Below, one piece after another: positions 1-13,219 of a stretch of DNA of 64,000 bases. The position numbers and the translations under genes were made by a program. This DNA is from Morinoia aosen (Eukaryota; Arthropoda; Malacostraca; Amphipoda; Talitridae). Position 1 is the stretch's first letter, and every line of letters begins with the position of its first letter. The stretch spans positions 44,434,757-44,498,756 of the forward strand of contig CM059560.1 in assembly GCA_030386875.1 (NCBI GenBank). Reading direction: 5' to 3'. Under the pieces are notes generated by a model that searched no databases, was not told where the DNA came from, and saw only the letters and a list, made by a program, of their open reading frames with translations.

Positions 1-1870
1 AGATACCTTCTGTACTCCTTTGTACGCTGAAGAGATACCTCGTGTACTCCTTTGTGCGCTGTAGAGATACCTTCTGTACTCCTTTGTACGCTGTAGAGAT
101 ACCTCGTGTACTCCTTTGTGCGCTGTAGAGATACCTTCTGTACTCCTTTGTACGCTGTAGAGATACCTCGTGTACTCCTTTGTACGTTCTAGAGATATTT
201 CCTGTACTCCTTTGTGCGCTGTAGAGATACCTTCTGTACTCCTTAGTGCGCTGTAGAGATACCTTCTGTACTCCTTTGTGCGCTGTTGAGATACCTTCTG
301 TACTCCTTTGTGCGCTGTAGAGATACCTTCTGTACTCCTTTGTGCGCTGTAGAGATACCTTCTGTACTCCTTTGTGCGCTGTAGAGATACCATCTGTACT
401 CCTTTGTGCGCTTTAGAGATACCTTCTGTACTCCTTTGTGCGCTGTAGAGATACCTTCTGTACTACTTTGTGCGCTGTAGAGATACCTCGTGTACTCCTT
501 TGTACGCTGTAGAGATACCTTCTGTACTCCTTTGTACGCTGTAGAGATACCTCGTGTACTCCTTTGTACGTTCTAGAGATATTTCCTGTACTCCTTTGTG
601 CGCTGTAGAGATACCTTCTGTACTCCTTTGTGCGCTGTAGAGATACCTTCTGTACTCCTTTGTGCGCTGTAGAGATACCTTCTGTACTCCTTTGTGCGCT
701 GTAGAGATACCTCGTGTACTCCTTTGTGCGCTGTAGAGATACCTTCTGTACTCCTTTGTGCGCTGTAGAGATACCTTCTGTACTCCTTTGTGCGCTGTAG
801 AGATACCTTCTGTACTCCTTTGTGCGCTGTAGAGATACCTTCTGTACTCCTTTGTGCGCTGTAGAGATACCTTCTGTACTCCTTTGTGCGCTGTAGAGAT
901 ACCTTCTGTACTCCTTTGTGCGCTGTAGAGATACCTTGTGTACTCCTTTGTACGCTGTAGAGATACCTTCTGTACTCCTTTGTACGCTGTAGAGATACCT
1001 CGTGTACTCCTTTGTACGTTCTAGAGATATTTCCTGTACTCCTTTGTGCGCTGTAGAGATACCTTCTGTACTCCTTTGTGCGCTGTAGAGATACCTTCTG
1101 TACTCCTTTGTGCGCTGTAGAGATACCTTCTGTACTCCTTTGTGCGCTGTAGAGATACCTCATGTACTCCTTTGTACGCTGTAGAGATACCTTCTGTACT
1201 CCTTTGTGCGCTGTAGAGATACCTTCTGTACTCCTTTGTGCGCTGTAGAGATACCTTCTGTACTCCTTTGTGCGCTGTAGAGATACCTTCTGTACTCCTT
1301 TGTGCGCTGTAGAGATACCTCTTGTACTCCTTTGTACGCTGTAGAGATACCTTCTGCACTCCTTTGTACGCTGTAGAGATACCTCGTGTACTCCTTTGTA
1401 CGTTCTAGAGATATTTCCTGTACTCCTTTGTGCGCTGTAGAAATACTTTCTTTACTCCTTTGTGCGCTGTAGAGATACCTTCCGTACTCCTTTGTGCGCT
1501 GTAGAGATACCTTCTGTACTCCTTTGTACGCTGTAGAGATACCTTCTGTACTCCTTTGTACGTTCTAGAGAAATTTCCTGTACTCCTTTGTGCGCTGTAG
1601 AGATACCTTCTGTACTCCTTTGTGCGCTGTAGAGATACCTTCTGTACTCCTTTGTACGCTGTAGAGATACCTCGTGTACTCCTTTGTACGTTCTAGAGAT
1701 ATTTCCTGTACTCCTTTGTGCGCTGTAAAGATACCTTCTGTACTCCTTTGTGCGCTGTAGAGATACCTTCTGTACTCCTTTGTGCGCTGTACAGATACCT
1801 TCTGTACTCCTTTGTGCGCTGTAGAGATACCTTTTGTACTCCTTTGAGCGCTGTAGAGATACCTTCTGTA
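1..1870. repeat. 82-monomer higher-order repeat, copy 1 (left end cut by window)
   Basis: This block reappears 2,624 bp (82 monomers) downstream. Rare variants shared at that exact offset include CTGAAG at 27 and 2651, the TACTTTCTTTACTCC monomer near 1445 and 4069, and CCTCTTGTACTCC near 1319 and 3943. The match stops at about 1871, where the second copy has TGTATTCC and this copy has TGTACTCC. The left boundary is the window edge, so the true repeat may extend further left. I saw no difference between the two copies where I compared them. Confidence 0.92.
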
Positions 1871-2624
1871 CTCCTTTGTGCGCTGTAGAGATACCTCTTG
1901 TACTCCTTTGTACGCTGTAGAGATACCTTCTGCACTCCTTTGTACGCTGTAGAGATACCTCGTGTACTCCTTTGTACGTTCTAGAGATATTTCCTGTACT
2001 CCTTTGTGCGCTGTAGAAATACCTTCTGTACTCCTTTGTGCGCTGTAGAGATACCTTCCGTACTCCTTTGTGCGCTGTAGAGATACCTTCTGTACTCCTT
2101 TGTACGCTGTAGAGATATCTTCTGTACTCCTTTGTACGCTGTAGAGATACCTCGTGTACTCCTTAGTACGTTCTAGAGAAATTTCGTGTACTCCTTTGTG
2201 CGCTGTAGAGATACCTTCTGTACTCCTTTGTGCGCTGTAGAGATACCTTCTGTACTCCTTTGTACGCTGTAGAGATACCTCGTGTACTCCTTTGTACGTT
2301 CTAGAGATATTTCCTGTACTCCTTTGAGCGCTGTAAAGATACCTTCTGTACTCCTTTGTGCGCTGTAGAGATACCTTCTGTACTCCTTTGTGCGCTGTAC
2401 AGATACCTTCTGTACTCCTTTGTGCGCTGTACAGATACCTTCTGTACTCCTTTGTGCGCTGTAGAGATACCTTCTGTACTCCTTTGTGCGCTGGAGAGAT
2501 ACCTTCTGTTCTCCTTTGTGCGCTGTAGAGATACCTTCTGTACTCCTTTGTGCGCTGTAGAGATACCTTCTGTACTCCTTTGTGCACTGTAGAGATACCT
2601 TGTGTACTCCTTTGAACGCTGTAT
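1871..2624. repeat. Satellite segment between the two 82-monomer copies
   Basis: These monomers complete the 2,624-bp period but are not in the second copy. The first part (about 1897-2170) repeats material 18 monomers upstream: CCTCTTGTACTCC followed by TCTGCACTCC occurs at about 1321 and 1897, 576 bp apart. The segment also holds rarer monomers, including gamma variants with AGAAATTTC (about 2172), monomers with TGTACAGATACC near 2398 and 2430, and one with CTGGAG near 2492. Nothing non-satellite is present. Confidence 0.85.
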
Positions 2625-4494
2625 AGATACCTTCTGTACTCCTTTGTACGCTGAAGAGATACCTCGTGTACTCCTTTGTGCGCTGTAGAGATACCTTCTG
2701 TACTCCTTTGTACGCTGTAGAGATACCTCGTGTACTCCTTTGTGCGCTGTAGAGATACCTTCTGTACTCCTTTGTACGCTGTAGAGATACCTCGTGTACT
2801 CCTTTGTACGTTCTAGAGATATTTCCTGTACTCCTTTGTGCGCTGTAGAGATACCTTCTGTACTCCTTAGTGCGCTGTAGAGATACCTTCTGTACTCCTT
2901 TGTGCGCTGTTGAGATACCTTCTGTACTCCTTTGTGCGCTGTAGAGATACCTTCTGTACTCCTTTGTGCGCTGTAGAGATACCTTCTGTACTCCTTTGTG
3001 CGCTGTAGAGATACCATCTGTACTCCTTTGTGCGCTTTAGAGATACCTTCTGTACTCCTTTGTGCGCTGTAGAGATACCTTCTGTACTACTTTGTGCGCT
3101 GTAGAGATACCTCGTGTACTCCTTTGTACGCTGTAGAGATACCTTCTGTACTCCTTTGTACGCTGTAGAGATACCTCGTGTACTCCTTTGTACGTTCTAG
3201 AGATATTTCCTGTACTCCTTTGTGCGCTGTAGAGATACCTTCTGTACTCCTTTGTGCGCTGTAGAGATACCTTCTGTACTCCTTTGTGCGCTGTAGAGAT
3301 ACCTTCTGTACTCCTTTGTGCGCTGTAGAGATACCTCGTGTACTCCTTTGTGCGCTGTAGAGATACCTTCTGTACTCCTTTGTGCGCTGTAGAGATACCT
3401 TCTGTACTCCTTTGTGCGCTGTAGAGATACCTTCTGTACTCCTTTGTGCGCTGTAGAGATACCTTCTGTACTCCTTTGTGCGCTGTAGAGATACCTTCTG
3501 TACTCCTTTGTGCGCTGTAGAGATACCTTCTGTACTCCTTTGTGCGCTGTAGAGATACCTTGTGTACTCCTTTGTACGCTGTAGAGATACCTTCTGTACT
3601 CCTTTGTACGCTGTAGAGATACCTCGTGTACTCCTTTGTACGTTCTAGAGATATTTCCTGTACTCCTTTGTGCGCTGTAGAGATACCTTCTGTACTCCTT
3701 TGTGCGCTGTAGAGATACCTTCTGTACTCCTTTGTGCGCTGTAGAGATACCTTCTGTACTCCTTTGTGCGCTGTAGAGATACCTCATGTACTCCTTTGTA
3801 CGCTGTAGAGATACCTTCTGTACTCCTTTGTGCGCTGTAGAGATACCTTCTGTACTCCTTTGTGCGCTGTAGAGATACCTTCTGTACTCCTTTGTGCGCT
3901 GTAGAGATACCTTCTGTACTCCTTTGTGCGCTGTAGAGATACCTCTTGTACTCCTTTGTACGCTGTAGAGATACCTTCTGCACTCCTTTGTACGCTGTAG
4001 AGATACCTCGTGTACTCCTTTGTACGTTCTAGAGATATTTCCTGTACTCCTTTGTGCGCTGTAGAAATACTTTCTTTACTCCTTTGTGCGCTGTAGAGAT
4101 ACCTTCCGTACTCCTTTGTGCGCTGTAGAGATACCTTCTGTACTCCTTTGTACGCTGTAGAGATACCTTCTGTACTCCTTTGTACGTTCTAGAGAAATTT
4201 CCTGTACTCCTTTGTGCGCTGTAGAGATACCTTCTGTACTCCTTTGTGCGCTGTAGAGATACCTTCTGTACTCCTTTGTACGCTGTAGAGATACCTCGTG
4301 TACTCCTTTGTACGTTCTAGAGATATTTCCTGTACTCCTTTGTGCGCTGTAAAGATACCTTCTGTACTCCTTTGTGCGCTGTAGAGATACCTTCTGTACT
4401 CCTTTGTGCGCTGTACAGATACCTTCTGTACTCCTTTGTGCGCTGTAGAGATACCTTTTGTACTCCTTTGAGCGCTGTAGAGATACCTTCTGTA
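2625..4494. repeat. 82-monomer higher-order repeat, copy 2
   Basis: This is the second copy of the block at 1-1870, offset by exactly 2,624 bp with no length change. It carries the same rare variants in the same order. Its last part (from about 4195) is also the beginning of the 7,548-bp repeat that follows, so the two duplications overlap and must have happened in succession. Confidence 0.92.
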
Positions 4495-5671
4495 TTCCTT
4501 TGTGCGCTGTAGAGATACCTCGTGTACTCCTTTGTACGCTGTAGAGATACCTTCTGTACTCCTTTGTACGCCGTAGAGATACCTCGTGTACTCCTTTGTG
4601 CGCTGTAGAGATACCTTCTGTACTCCTTTGTACGCTGTAGAGATACCTCGTGTACTCCTTTGTACGTTCTAGAGATATTTCCTGTACTCCTTTGTGCGCT
4701 GTAGAGATACCTTCTGTACTCCTTTGTGCGCTGTAGAGATACCTTCTGTACTCCTTTGTGCGCTGTAGAGATACCTTCTGTACTCCTTTGTGCGCTGTAG
4801 AGATACCTTCTGTACTCCTTTGTGCGCTGTAGAGATACCTTCTGTACTCCTTTGTACGCTGTAGAGATACCTCGTGTACTCCTTTGTACGTTCTAGAGAT
4901 ATTTCCTGTACTCCTTTGTGCGCTGTAGAGATACCTTCTGTTTTCCTTTGTGCGCTGTAGAGATACCTTCTGTACTCCTTTGTGCGCTGTTGAGATACCT
5001 TCTGTACTCCTTTGTACGCTGTAGAGATAACTTCTGTACTCCTTTGTGCGCTGTAGAGATACCTTCTGTACTCCTTTGTACGCTGTAGAGATACCTCGTG
5101 TACTCCTTTGTACGTTCTAGAGATATTTCCTGTACTCCTTTGTGCGCTGTAGAGATACCTTCTGTACTCCTTTGTGCGCGGTAGAGACACCTTCTGTACT
5201 CCTTTGTGCGCTGTAGAGATACCTTCTGTACTCCTTTGTGCGCTGTAGAGATACCTTCTGTACTCCTTTGTACCCTGCAGAGATACCTTCTGTACTCCTT
5301 TGTGCGCTGTAGAGATACCTTCTGTACTCCTTTGTACGCTGTAGAGATACCTCGTGTACTCCTTTGTACGTTCTAGAGATATTTCCTGTACTCCTTTGTG
5401 CGCTGTAGAGATACCTTCTGTACTCCTTTGTGCGCTGTAGAGATACCTTCTGTATTCCTTTGTGCGCTGTAGAGATACCTTCTGTACTCCTTTTTACGCT
5501 GTAGAGATACCTTCTGTACTCCTTTGTGCGCTGTAGAGATACTTTCTGTTCTCCTTTGTACGCTGTAGAGATACCTCGTGTACTCCTTTGTACGTTCTAG
5601 AGATATTTCCTGTACTCCTTTGTGCGCTGTAGAGATACCTTCTTTACTCCTTTGTACGCTGTAGAGATACC

Positions 5672-8293
5672 TTCTGTACTCCTTTGTGCGCTGTAGAGAT
5701 ACCTTCTGTACTCCTTTGTGCGCTGTTGAGATACCTTCTGTACTCCTTTGTGCGCTGTAGAGACCTTCTGTACTCCTTTGTGCGCTGTAGAGATACCTCG
5801 TGTACTCCTTTGTACGCTGTAGAGATACCTTCTGTACTCCTTTGTACGCTGTAGAGATACCTCGTGTACTCCTTTGTACGTTCTAGAGATATTTCCTCTA
5901 CTCCTTTGTGCGATGTAGAGATACATTCTGTACTCCTTTGTGCGCTGTAGAGATACCTTCTGTACTCCTTTGTGCGCTGTAGAGATACCTTCTGTACTCC
6001 TTTGTGCGCTGTAGAGATACCTTCTGTACTCCTTTGTGCGCTGTAGAGATACCTTTTGTACTCCTTTGTGCGCTGTAGAGATACCTTCTGTACTCCTTTG
6101 TGCGCTGTAGAGATACCTTCTGTACTCCTTTGTACGCTGTAGAGATACCTTCTGTACTCCTTTGTGCGCTGTAGAGATACCTTCTGTACTCTTTTGTACG
6201 CTGTAGAGATACCTCGTGTACTCCTTTGTACGTTCTAGAGATATTTCCTGTACTCCTTTGTGCGCTGTAGAGATACCTTCTGTACTCCTTTGTGCGCTGT
6301 AGAGATACCTTCTGTACTCCTTTGTGCGCTGTAGAGATACCTTCTGTACTCCTTTGTGCGCTGTAGAGATACCTTCTGTACTCCTTTGTGCGCTGAAGAG
6401 ATACCTTCTGTACTCCTTTGTGCGCTGTAGAGATACCTCGTGTACTCCTTTGTACGCTGTAGAGATACCTTCTGTACTCCTTTGTACGCTGTAGAGATAC
6501 CTCGTGTACTCCTTTGTGCGCTGTAGAGATACCTTCTGTACTCCTTTGTACGCTGTAGAGATACCTCGTGTACTCCTTTGTACGTTCTAGAGATATTTCC
6601 TGTACTCCTTTGTGCGCTGTAGAGATACCTTCTGTACTCCTTTGTGCGCTGTAGAGATACCTTCTGTACTACTTTGTGCGCTGTAGAGATACCTTCTGTA
6701 CTCCTTTGTGCGCTGTGAAGATACCTTCTGTACTCCTTTGTGCGCTGTAGAGATACCTTCTGTACTCCTTTGTGCGCTGTAGAGATACCTTCTGTACTCC
6801 TTTGTGCGCTGTAGAGATACCTTCTGTACTCCTTTGTGCGCTGTAGAGATACCTTCTGTACTCCTTTGTGCGCTGTAGAGATACCTCGTGTACTCCTTTG
6901 TACGCTGTAGAGATACCTTCTGTACTCCTTTGTGCGCTGTAGAGATACCTTCTGTACTCCTTTGTGCGCTGTAGGGATACCTTCTGTACTCCTTTGTGCG
7001 CTGTAGAGATACCTCGTGTACTCCTTTGTACGTTCTAGAGATATTTCCTGTACTCCTTTGTGCGCTGTAGAGATACCTTCTGTACTCCTTTGTGCGCTGT
7101 AGAGATACCTTCTGTACTCCTCTGTGCGCTGTAGAGATACCTTTTGTACTCCTTCGTGCGCTGTAGAGATACCTTTTGTACTCCTTTGTGCGCTGTAGAG
7201 ATACCTTCTGTACTCTTTTGTACGCTGTAGAGATACCTCGTGTACTCCTTTGTACGTTCTAGAGATATTTCCTGTACTCCTTTGTGCGCTGTAGAGATAC
7301 ATTCTGTACTCCTTTGTGCGCTGTAGAGATACCTTCTGTACTCCTTTGTGCGCTGTAGAGATACCTTCTGTACTCCTTTGTGCGCTGTAAAGATACCTCG
7401 TGTACTCCTTTGTACGCTGTAGAGATACCTTCTGTACTCCTTTGTGCGCTGTAGAGATACCTTCTGTACTCCTTTGTGCGCTGTAGAGATACCTCGTGCA
7501 CTCCTTTGTGCGCTGTAGAGATACCTTCTGTACTCCTTTGTGCGCTGTAGAGATACCTTCTGTACCTTTTTGTACGCTGTAGAGATACCTCCCGTACTCC
7601 TTTGTACATTCTAGAGATATTTCCTGTACTCCTTTGTGCGCTGTAGAGATACCTTCTGTTTTCCTTCGTGCGCTGTAGAGATACCTTCTGTACTCCTTTG
7701 TGCGCTGTAGAGATACCTTCTGTACTCCTTTGTGCGCTGTAGAGATACCTTCTGTACTCCTTTGTACACTGTAGAGATACCTCGTGTACTCCTTTGTACG
7801 TTCTAGAGATATTTCCTGTTCTCCTTTGTGCGCTCTAGAGATACCTTCTGTACTCCTTTGTGCGCTGTAGAGATACCTTCTGTACTCCTTTGTGCGCTGT
7901 AGAGATACCTTCTGTACTCCTTTGTGCGCTGTAGAGATACCTTCTGTACTCCTTTGTGCGCTGTAGAGATACCTTCTGTACTCCTTTGTGCGCTGTAGAG
8001 ATACCTTCTGTACTCCTTTGTGCGCTGTAGAGATACCTCGTGTTCTCCTTTGTACGCTGTAGAGATACCTTCTGTACTCCTTTGTGCGCTGTAGAGATAC
8101 CTTCTGTACTCCTTTGTGCGCTGTAGAGATACCTTCTGTACTCCTTTGTGCGCTGTAGAGATACCTTCTGTACTCCTTTGTACGCTGTAGAGATACCTTC
8201 TGTACTCCTTTGTGCGCTGTAGAGATACCTTCTGTACTCCTTTGTACGCTGTAGAGATACCTCGTGTACTCCTTTGTACGTTCTAGAGATATT
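5672..8293. repeat. Nested 2.6-kb repeat inside 7.5-kb copy 1, first copy
   Basis: This matches 8294-10906 at an offset of 2,622 bp before about 5900 and 2,686 bp after it. The 64-bp change is one extra pair of monomers in the second copy near 8470-8530. Shared markers are AGACC (5761/8383), CGATGTAG (5911/8597), CTGTGAAG (6711/9397), CCTCTGTGCG (7121/9807) and TGTTCTCC (8041/10727). Confidence 0.88.
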
Positions 8294-10906
8294 TCCTGTA
8301 CTCCTTTGTGCGCTGTAGAGATACCTTCTGTACTCCTTTGTGCGCTGTTGAGATACCTTCTGTACTCCTTTGTGCGCTGTAGAGACCTTCTGTACTCCTC
8401 TGTGCGCTGTAGAGATACCTCGTGTACTCCTTTGTACGCTGTAGAGATACCTTCTGTACTCCTTTGTACGCTGTAGAGATACCTCGTGTACTCCTTTGTG
8501 CGCTGTAGAGATACCTTCTGTACTCCTTTGTACGCTGTAGAGATACCTCGTGTACTCCTTTGTACGTTCTAGAGATATTTCCTCTACTCCTTTGTGCGAT
8601 GTAGAGATACATTCTGTACTCCTTTGTGCGCTGTAGAGATACCTTCTGTACTCCTTTGTGCGCTGTAGAGATACCTTCTGTACTCCTTTGTGCGCTGTAG
8701 AGATACCTTCTGTACTCCTTTGTGCGCTGTAGAGATACCTTTTGTACTCCTTTGTGCGCTGTAGAGATACCTTCTGTACTCCTTTGTGCGCTGTAGAGAT
8801 ACCTTCTGTACTCCTTTGTACGCTGTAGAGATACCTTCTGTACTCCTTTGTGCGCTGTAGAGATACCTTCTGTACTCTTTTGTACGCTGTAGAGATACCT
8901 CGTGTACTCCTTTGTACGTTCTAGAGATATTTCCTGTACTCCTTTGTGCGCTGTAGAGATACCTTCTGTACTCCTTTGTGCGCTGTAAAGATACCTTCCG
9001 TACTCCTTTGTGCGCTGTAGAGATACCTTCTGTACTCCTTTGTGCGCTGTAGAGATACCTTCTGTACTCCTTTGTGCGCTGTAGAGATACCTTCTGTACT
9101 CCTTTGTGCGCTGTAGAGATACCTCGTGTACTCCTTTGTACGCTGTAGAGATACCTTCTGTACTCCTTTGTACGCTGGAGAGATACCTCGTGTACTCCTT
9201 TGTGCGCTGTAGAGATACCTTCTGTACTCCTTTGTACGCTGTAGAGATACCTCGTGTACTCCTTTGTACGTTCTAGAGATATTTCCTGTACTCCTTTGTG
9301 CGCTGTAGAGATACCTTCTGTACTCCTTTGTGCGCTGTAGAGATACCTTCTGTACTACTTTGTGCGCTGTAGAGATACCTTCTGTACTCCTTTGTGCGCT
9401 GTGAAGATACCTTCTGTACTCCTTTGTGCGCTGTAGAGATACCTTCTGTACTCCTTTGTGCGCTGTAGAGATACCTTCTGTACTCCTTTGTGCGCTTTAG
9501 AGATACCTTCTGTACTCCTTTGTGCGCTGTAGAGATACCTTCTGTACTCCTTTGTGCGCTGTAGAGATACCTCGTGTACTCCTTTGTACGCTGTAGAGAT
9601 ACCTTCTGTACTCCTTTGTGTGCTGTAGAGATACCTTCTGTACTCCTTTGTGCGCTGTAGGGATACCTTCTGTACTCCTTTGTGCGCTGTAGAGATACCT
9701 CGTGTACTCCTTTGTACGTTCTAGAGATATTTCCTGTACTCCTTTGTGCGCTGTAGAGATACCTTCTGTACTCCTTTGTGCGCTGTAGAGATACCTTCTG
9801 TACTCCTCTGTGCGCTGTAGAGATACCTTTTGTACTCCTTCGTGCGCTGTAGAGATACCTTTTGTACTCCTTTGTGCGCTGTAGAGATACCTTCTGTACT
9901 CTTTTGTACGCTGTAGAGATACCTCGTGTACTCCTTTGTACGTTCTAGAGATATATCCTGTACTCCTTTGTGCGCTGTAGAGATACATTCTGTACTCCTT
10001 TGTGCGCTGTAGAGATACCTTCTGTACTCCTTTGTGCGCTGTAGAGATACCTTCTGTACTCCTTTGTGCGCTGTAAAGATACCTCGTGTACTCCTTTGTA
10101 CGCTGTAGAGATACCTTCTGTACTCCTTTGTGCGCTGTAGAGATACCTTCTGTACTTCTTTGTGCGCTGTAGAGATACCTCGTGCACTCCTTTGTGCGCT
10201 GTAGAGATACCTTCTGTACTCCTTTGTGCGCTGTAGAGATACCTTCTGTACCTTTTTGTACGCTGTAGAGATACCTCCCGTACTCCTTTGTACGTTCTAG
10301 AGATATTTCCTGTACTCCTTTGTGCGCTGTAGAGATACCTTCTGTTTTCCTTCGTGCGCTGTAGAGATACCTTCTGTACTCCTTTGTGCGCTGTAGAGAT
10401 ACCTTCTGTACTCCTTTGTGCGCTGTAGAGATACCTTCTGTACTCCTTTGTACACTGTAGAGATACCTCGTGTACTCCTTTGTACGTTCTAGAGATATTT
10501 CCTGTTCTCCTTTGTGCGCTCTAGAGATACCTTCTGTACTCCTTTGTGCGCTGTAGAGATACCTTCTGTACTCCTTTGTGCGCTGTAGAGATACCTTCTG
10601 TACTCCTTTGTGCGCTGTAGAGATACCTTCTGTACTCCTTTGTGCGCTGTAGAGATACCTTCTGTACTCCTTTGTGCGCTGTAGAGATACCTTCTGTACT
10701 CCTTTGTGCGCTGTAGAGATACCTCGTGTTCTCCTTTGTACGCTGTAGAGATACCTTCTGTACTCCTTTGTGCGCTGTAGAGATACCTTCTGTACTCCTT
10801 TGTGCGCTGTAGAGATACCTTCTGTACTCCTTTGTGCGCTGTAGAGATACCTTCTGTACTCCTTTGTACGCTGTAGAGATACCTTCTGTACTCCTTTGTG
10901 CGCTGT
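8294..10906. repeat. Nested 2.6-kb repeat inside 7.5-kb copy 1, second copy
   Basis: This is the tandem partner of 5672-8293. It ends near 10906, where the sequence changes to a monomer with TTCTTTACTTC. Because both nested copies also appear inside the second 7.5-kb copy, this duplication is older than the 7.5-kb duplication. Confidence 0.88.
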
Positions 10907-11224
10907 AGAGATACCTTCTTTACTTCTTTGTACGCTGTAGAGATACCTCGTGTACTCCTTTGTACGTTCTAGAGATATTTCCTGTACTCCTTTGTGCGCT
11001 GTAGAGATACCTTCTGTACTCCTTTGAGCGCTGTAGAGATACCTTCTGTACTCCTTTGTGCGCTGTAGAGATACCTTCTGTACTCCTTTGTGCGCTGTAG
11101 AGATACCTTCTGTACTCCTTTGTACGCTGTAGAGATACCTTCTGTACTCCTTTGTGCGCTGTAGAGATACCTTCTGTACTCCTTTGTACGCTGTAGAGAT
11201 ACCTCGTGTACTCCTTTGTACGTT

Positions 11225-11533
11225 CTAGAGATATTTCCTGAACTCCTTTGTGCGCTGTAGAGATACCATCTGTACTCGTTTGTGCGCTGTAGAGATACCT
11301 TCTGTACTCCTTTGTGCGCTGTAGAGATACCTTCTGTACTCCTTTGTACGCTGTAGAGATACCTTCTGTACTCCTTTGTGCGCTGTAGAGATACCTTCTG
11401 TACTCCTTTGTGCGCTGTAGAGATACCTTCTGTACTCCTTTGTACGCTGTAGAGATACCTCGTATACTCCTTTGTACGTTCTAGAGATATTTCCTGTACT
11501 CCTTTGTGCGCTGTAGAGATACCTTCTGTACAA
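11225..11533. repeat. Rare-variant cassette, copy 1 of 6
   Basis: This block of about 310 bp has a recognisable set of rare variants in fixed order: CCTGAACTCC, CCATCTGTACTCG, CGTATACTCC and finally TGTACAAC. The same set recurs at 18773-19081, 21685-21993, 22741-23049, 27924-28232 and 28980-29288. It therefore links the 7.5-kb and 6.2-kb repeat systems. Confidence 0.9.
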
Positions 11534-13219
11534 CTTTGTGCGCTGTAGAGATACCTTCTGTACTCCTTTGTGCGCTGTAGAGATACCTTCTGTACTCCTT
11601 TGTACGCTGTAGAGATACCTTCTGTACTCCTTTGTGCGCTTTAGAGATACCTTCTGTACTCCTTTGTACGCTGTAGAGATACCTTCTGTACTCCTTTGTA
11701 CGCTGTAGAGATACCTCGTGTACTCCTTTGTACGTTCTAGAGATATTTCCTGTACTCCTTTGTGCGCTGTAGAGATACCTTCTGTACTCCTTTGTGCGCT
11801 GTAGAGATACCTTCTGTACTCCTTTGTACGCTGTAGAGATACCTCGTGTACTCCTTTGTACGTTCTAGAGATATTTCCTGTACTCCTTTGTGCGCTGTAA
11901 AGATACCTTCTGTACTCCTTTGTGCGCTGTAGAGATACCTTCTGTACTCCTTTGTGCGCTGTACAGATACCTTCTGTACTCCTTTGTGCGCTGTAGAGAT
12001 ACCTTTTGTACTCCTTTGAGCGCTGTAGAGATACCTTCTGTATTCCTTTGTGCGCTGTAGAGATACCTCGTGTACTCCTTTGTACGCTGTAGAGATACCT
12101 TCTGTACTCCTTTGTACGCCGTCGAGATACCTCGTGTACTCCTTTGTGCGCTGTAGAGATACCTTCTGTACTCCTTTGTACGCTGTAGAGATACCTCGTG
12201 TACTCCTTTGTACGTTCTAGAGATATTTCCTGTACTCCTTTGTGCGCTGTAGAGATACCTTCTGTACTCCTTTGTGCGCTGTAGAGATACCTTCTGTACT
12301 CCTTTGTGCGCTGTAGAGATACCTTCTGTACTCCTTTGTGCGCTGTAGAGATACCTTCTGTACTCCTTTGTGCGCTGTAGAGATACCTTCTGTACTCCTT
12401 TGTACGCTGTAGAGATACCTCGTGTACTCCTTTGTACGTTCTAGAGATATTTCCTGTACTCCTTTGTGCGCTGTAGAGATACCTTCTGTTTTCCTTTGTG
12501 CGCTGTAGAGATACCTTCTGTACTCCTTTGTGCGCTGTTGAGATACCTTCTGTACTCCTTTGTACGCTGTAGAGATAACTTCTGTACTCCTTTGTGCGCT
12601 GTAGAGATACCTTCTGTACTCCTTTGTACGCTGTAGAGATACCTCGTGTACTCCTTTGTACGTTCTAGAGATATTTCCTGTACTCCTTTGTGCGCTGTAG
12701 AGATACCTTCTGTACTCCTTTGTGCGCGGTAGAGACACCTTCTGTACTCCTTTGTGCGCTGTAGAGATACCTTCTGTACTCCTTTGTGCGCTGTAGAGAT
12801 ACCTTCTGTACTCCTTTGTACCCTGCAGAGATACCTTCTGTACTCCTTTGTGCGCTGTAGAGATACCTTCTGTACTCCTTTGTACGCTGTAGAGATACCT
12901 CGTGTACTCCTTTGTACGTTCTAGAGATATTTCCTGTACTCCTTTGTGCGCTGTAGAGATACCTTCTGTACTCCTTTGTGCGCTGTAGAGATACCTTCTG
13001 TATTCCTTTGTGCGCTGTAGAGATACCTTCTGTACTCCTTTGTACGCTGTAGAGATACCTTCTGTACTCCTTTGTGCGCTGTAGAGATACTTTCTGTTCT
13101 CCTTTGTACGCTGTAGAGATACCTCGTGTACTCGTTTGTACGTTCTAGAGATATTTCCTGTACTCCTTTGTGCGCTGTAGAGATACCTTCTTTACTCCTT
13201 TGTACGCTGTAGAGATACC

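Larger units (their letters stand above)
4195..11742. repeat. 7,548-bp higher-order repeat, copy 1
   Basis: The segment is 236 monomers minus 4 bp and is followed directly by a second copy. Matched rare variants at the 7,548-bp offset include TAAAGAT at 4350/11898, the AGACC 2-bp deletion at 5761/13309 and again at 8383/15931, CGATGTAG at 5911/13459, and the CAAC monomer at 11529/19077. By eye I found about seven single-base differences and no length difference between copies, so identity is roughly 99.9%. The left breakpoint lies between about 4163 and 4195, where AGAAATTT stands opposite AGATATTT. Confidence 0.93.

Noticed and set aside
2356-2592. Plus-strand open frames of 60-78 codons (also near 8264, 15812, 33099, 34625, 39073, 40161, 41345 and 62376)
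   Set aside because: They exist only where the plus-strand TAG of a monomer is altered (CTGAAG, CTGTTG, CTGTAC, CTAAAG) or avoided in phase. They have no gene context and are short.
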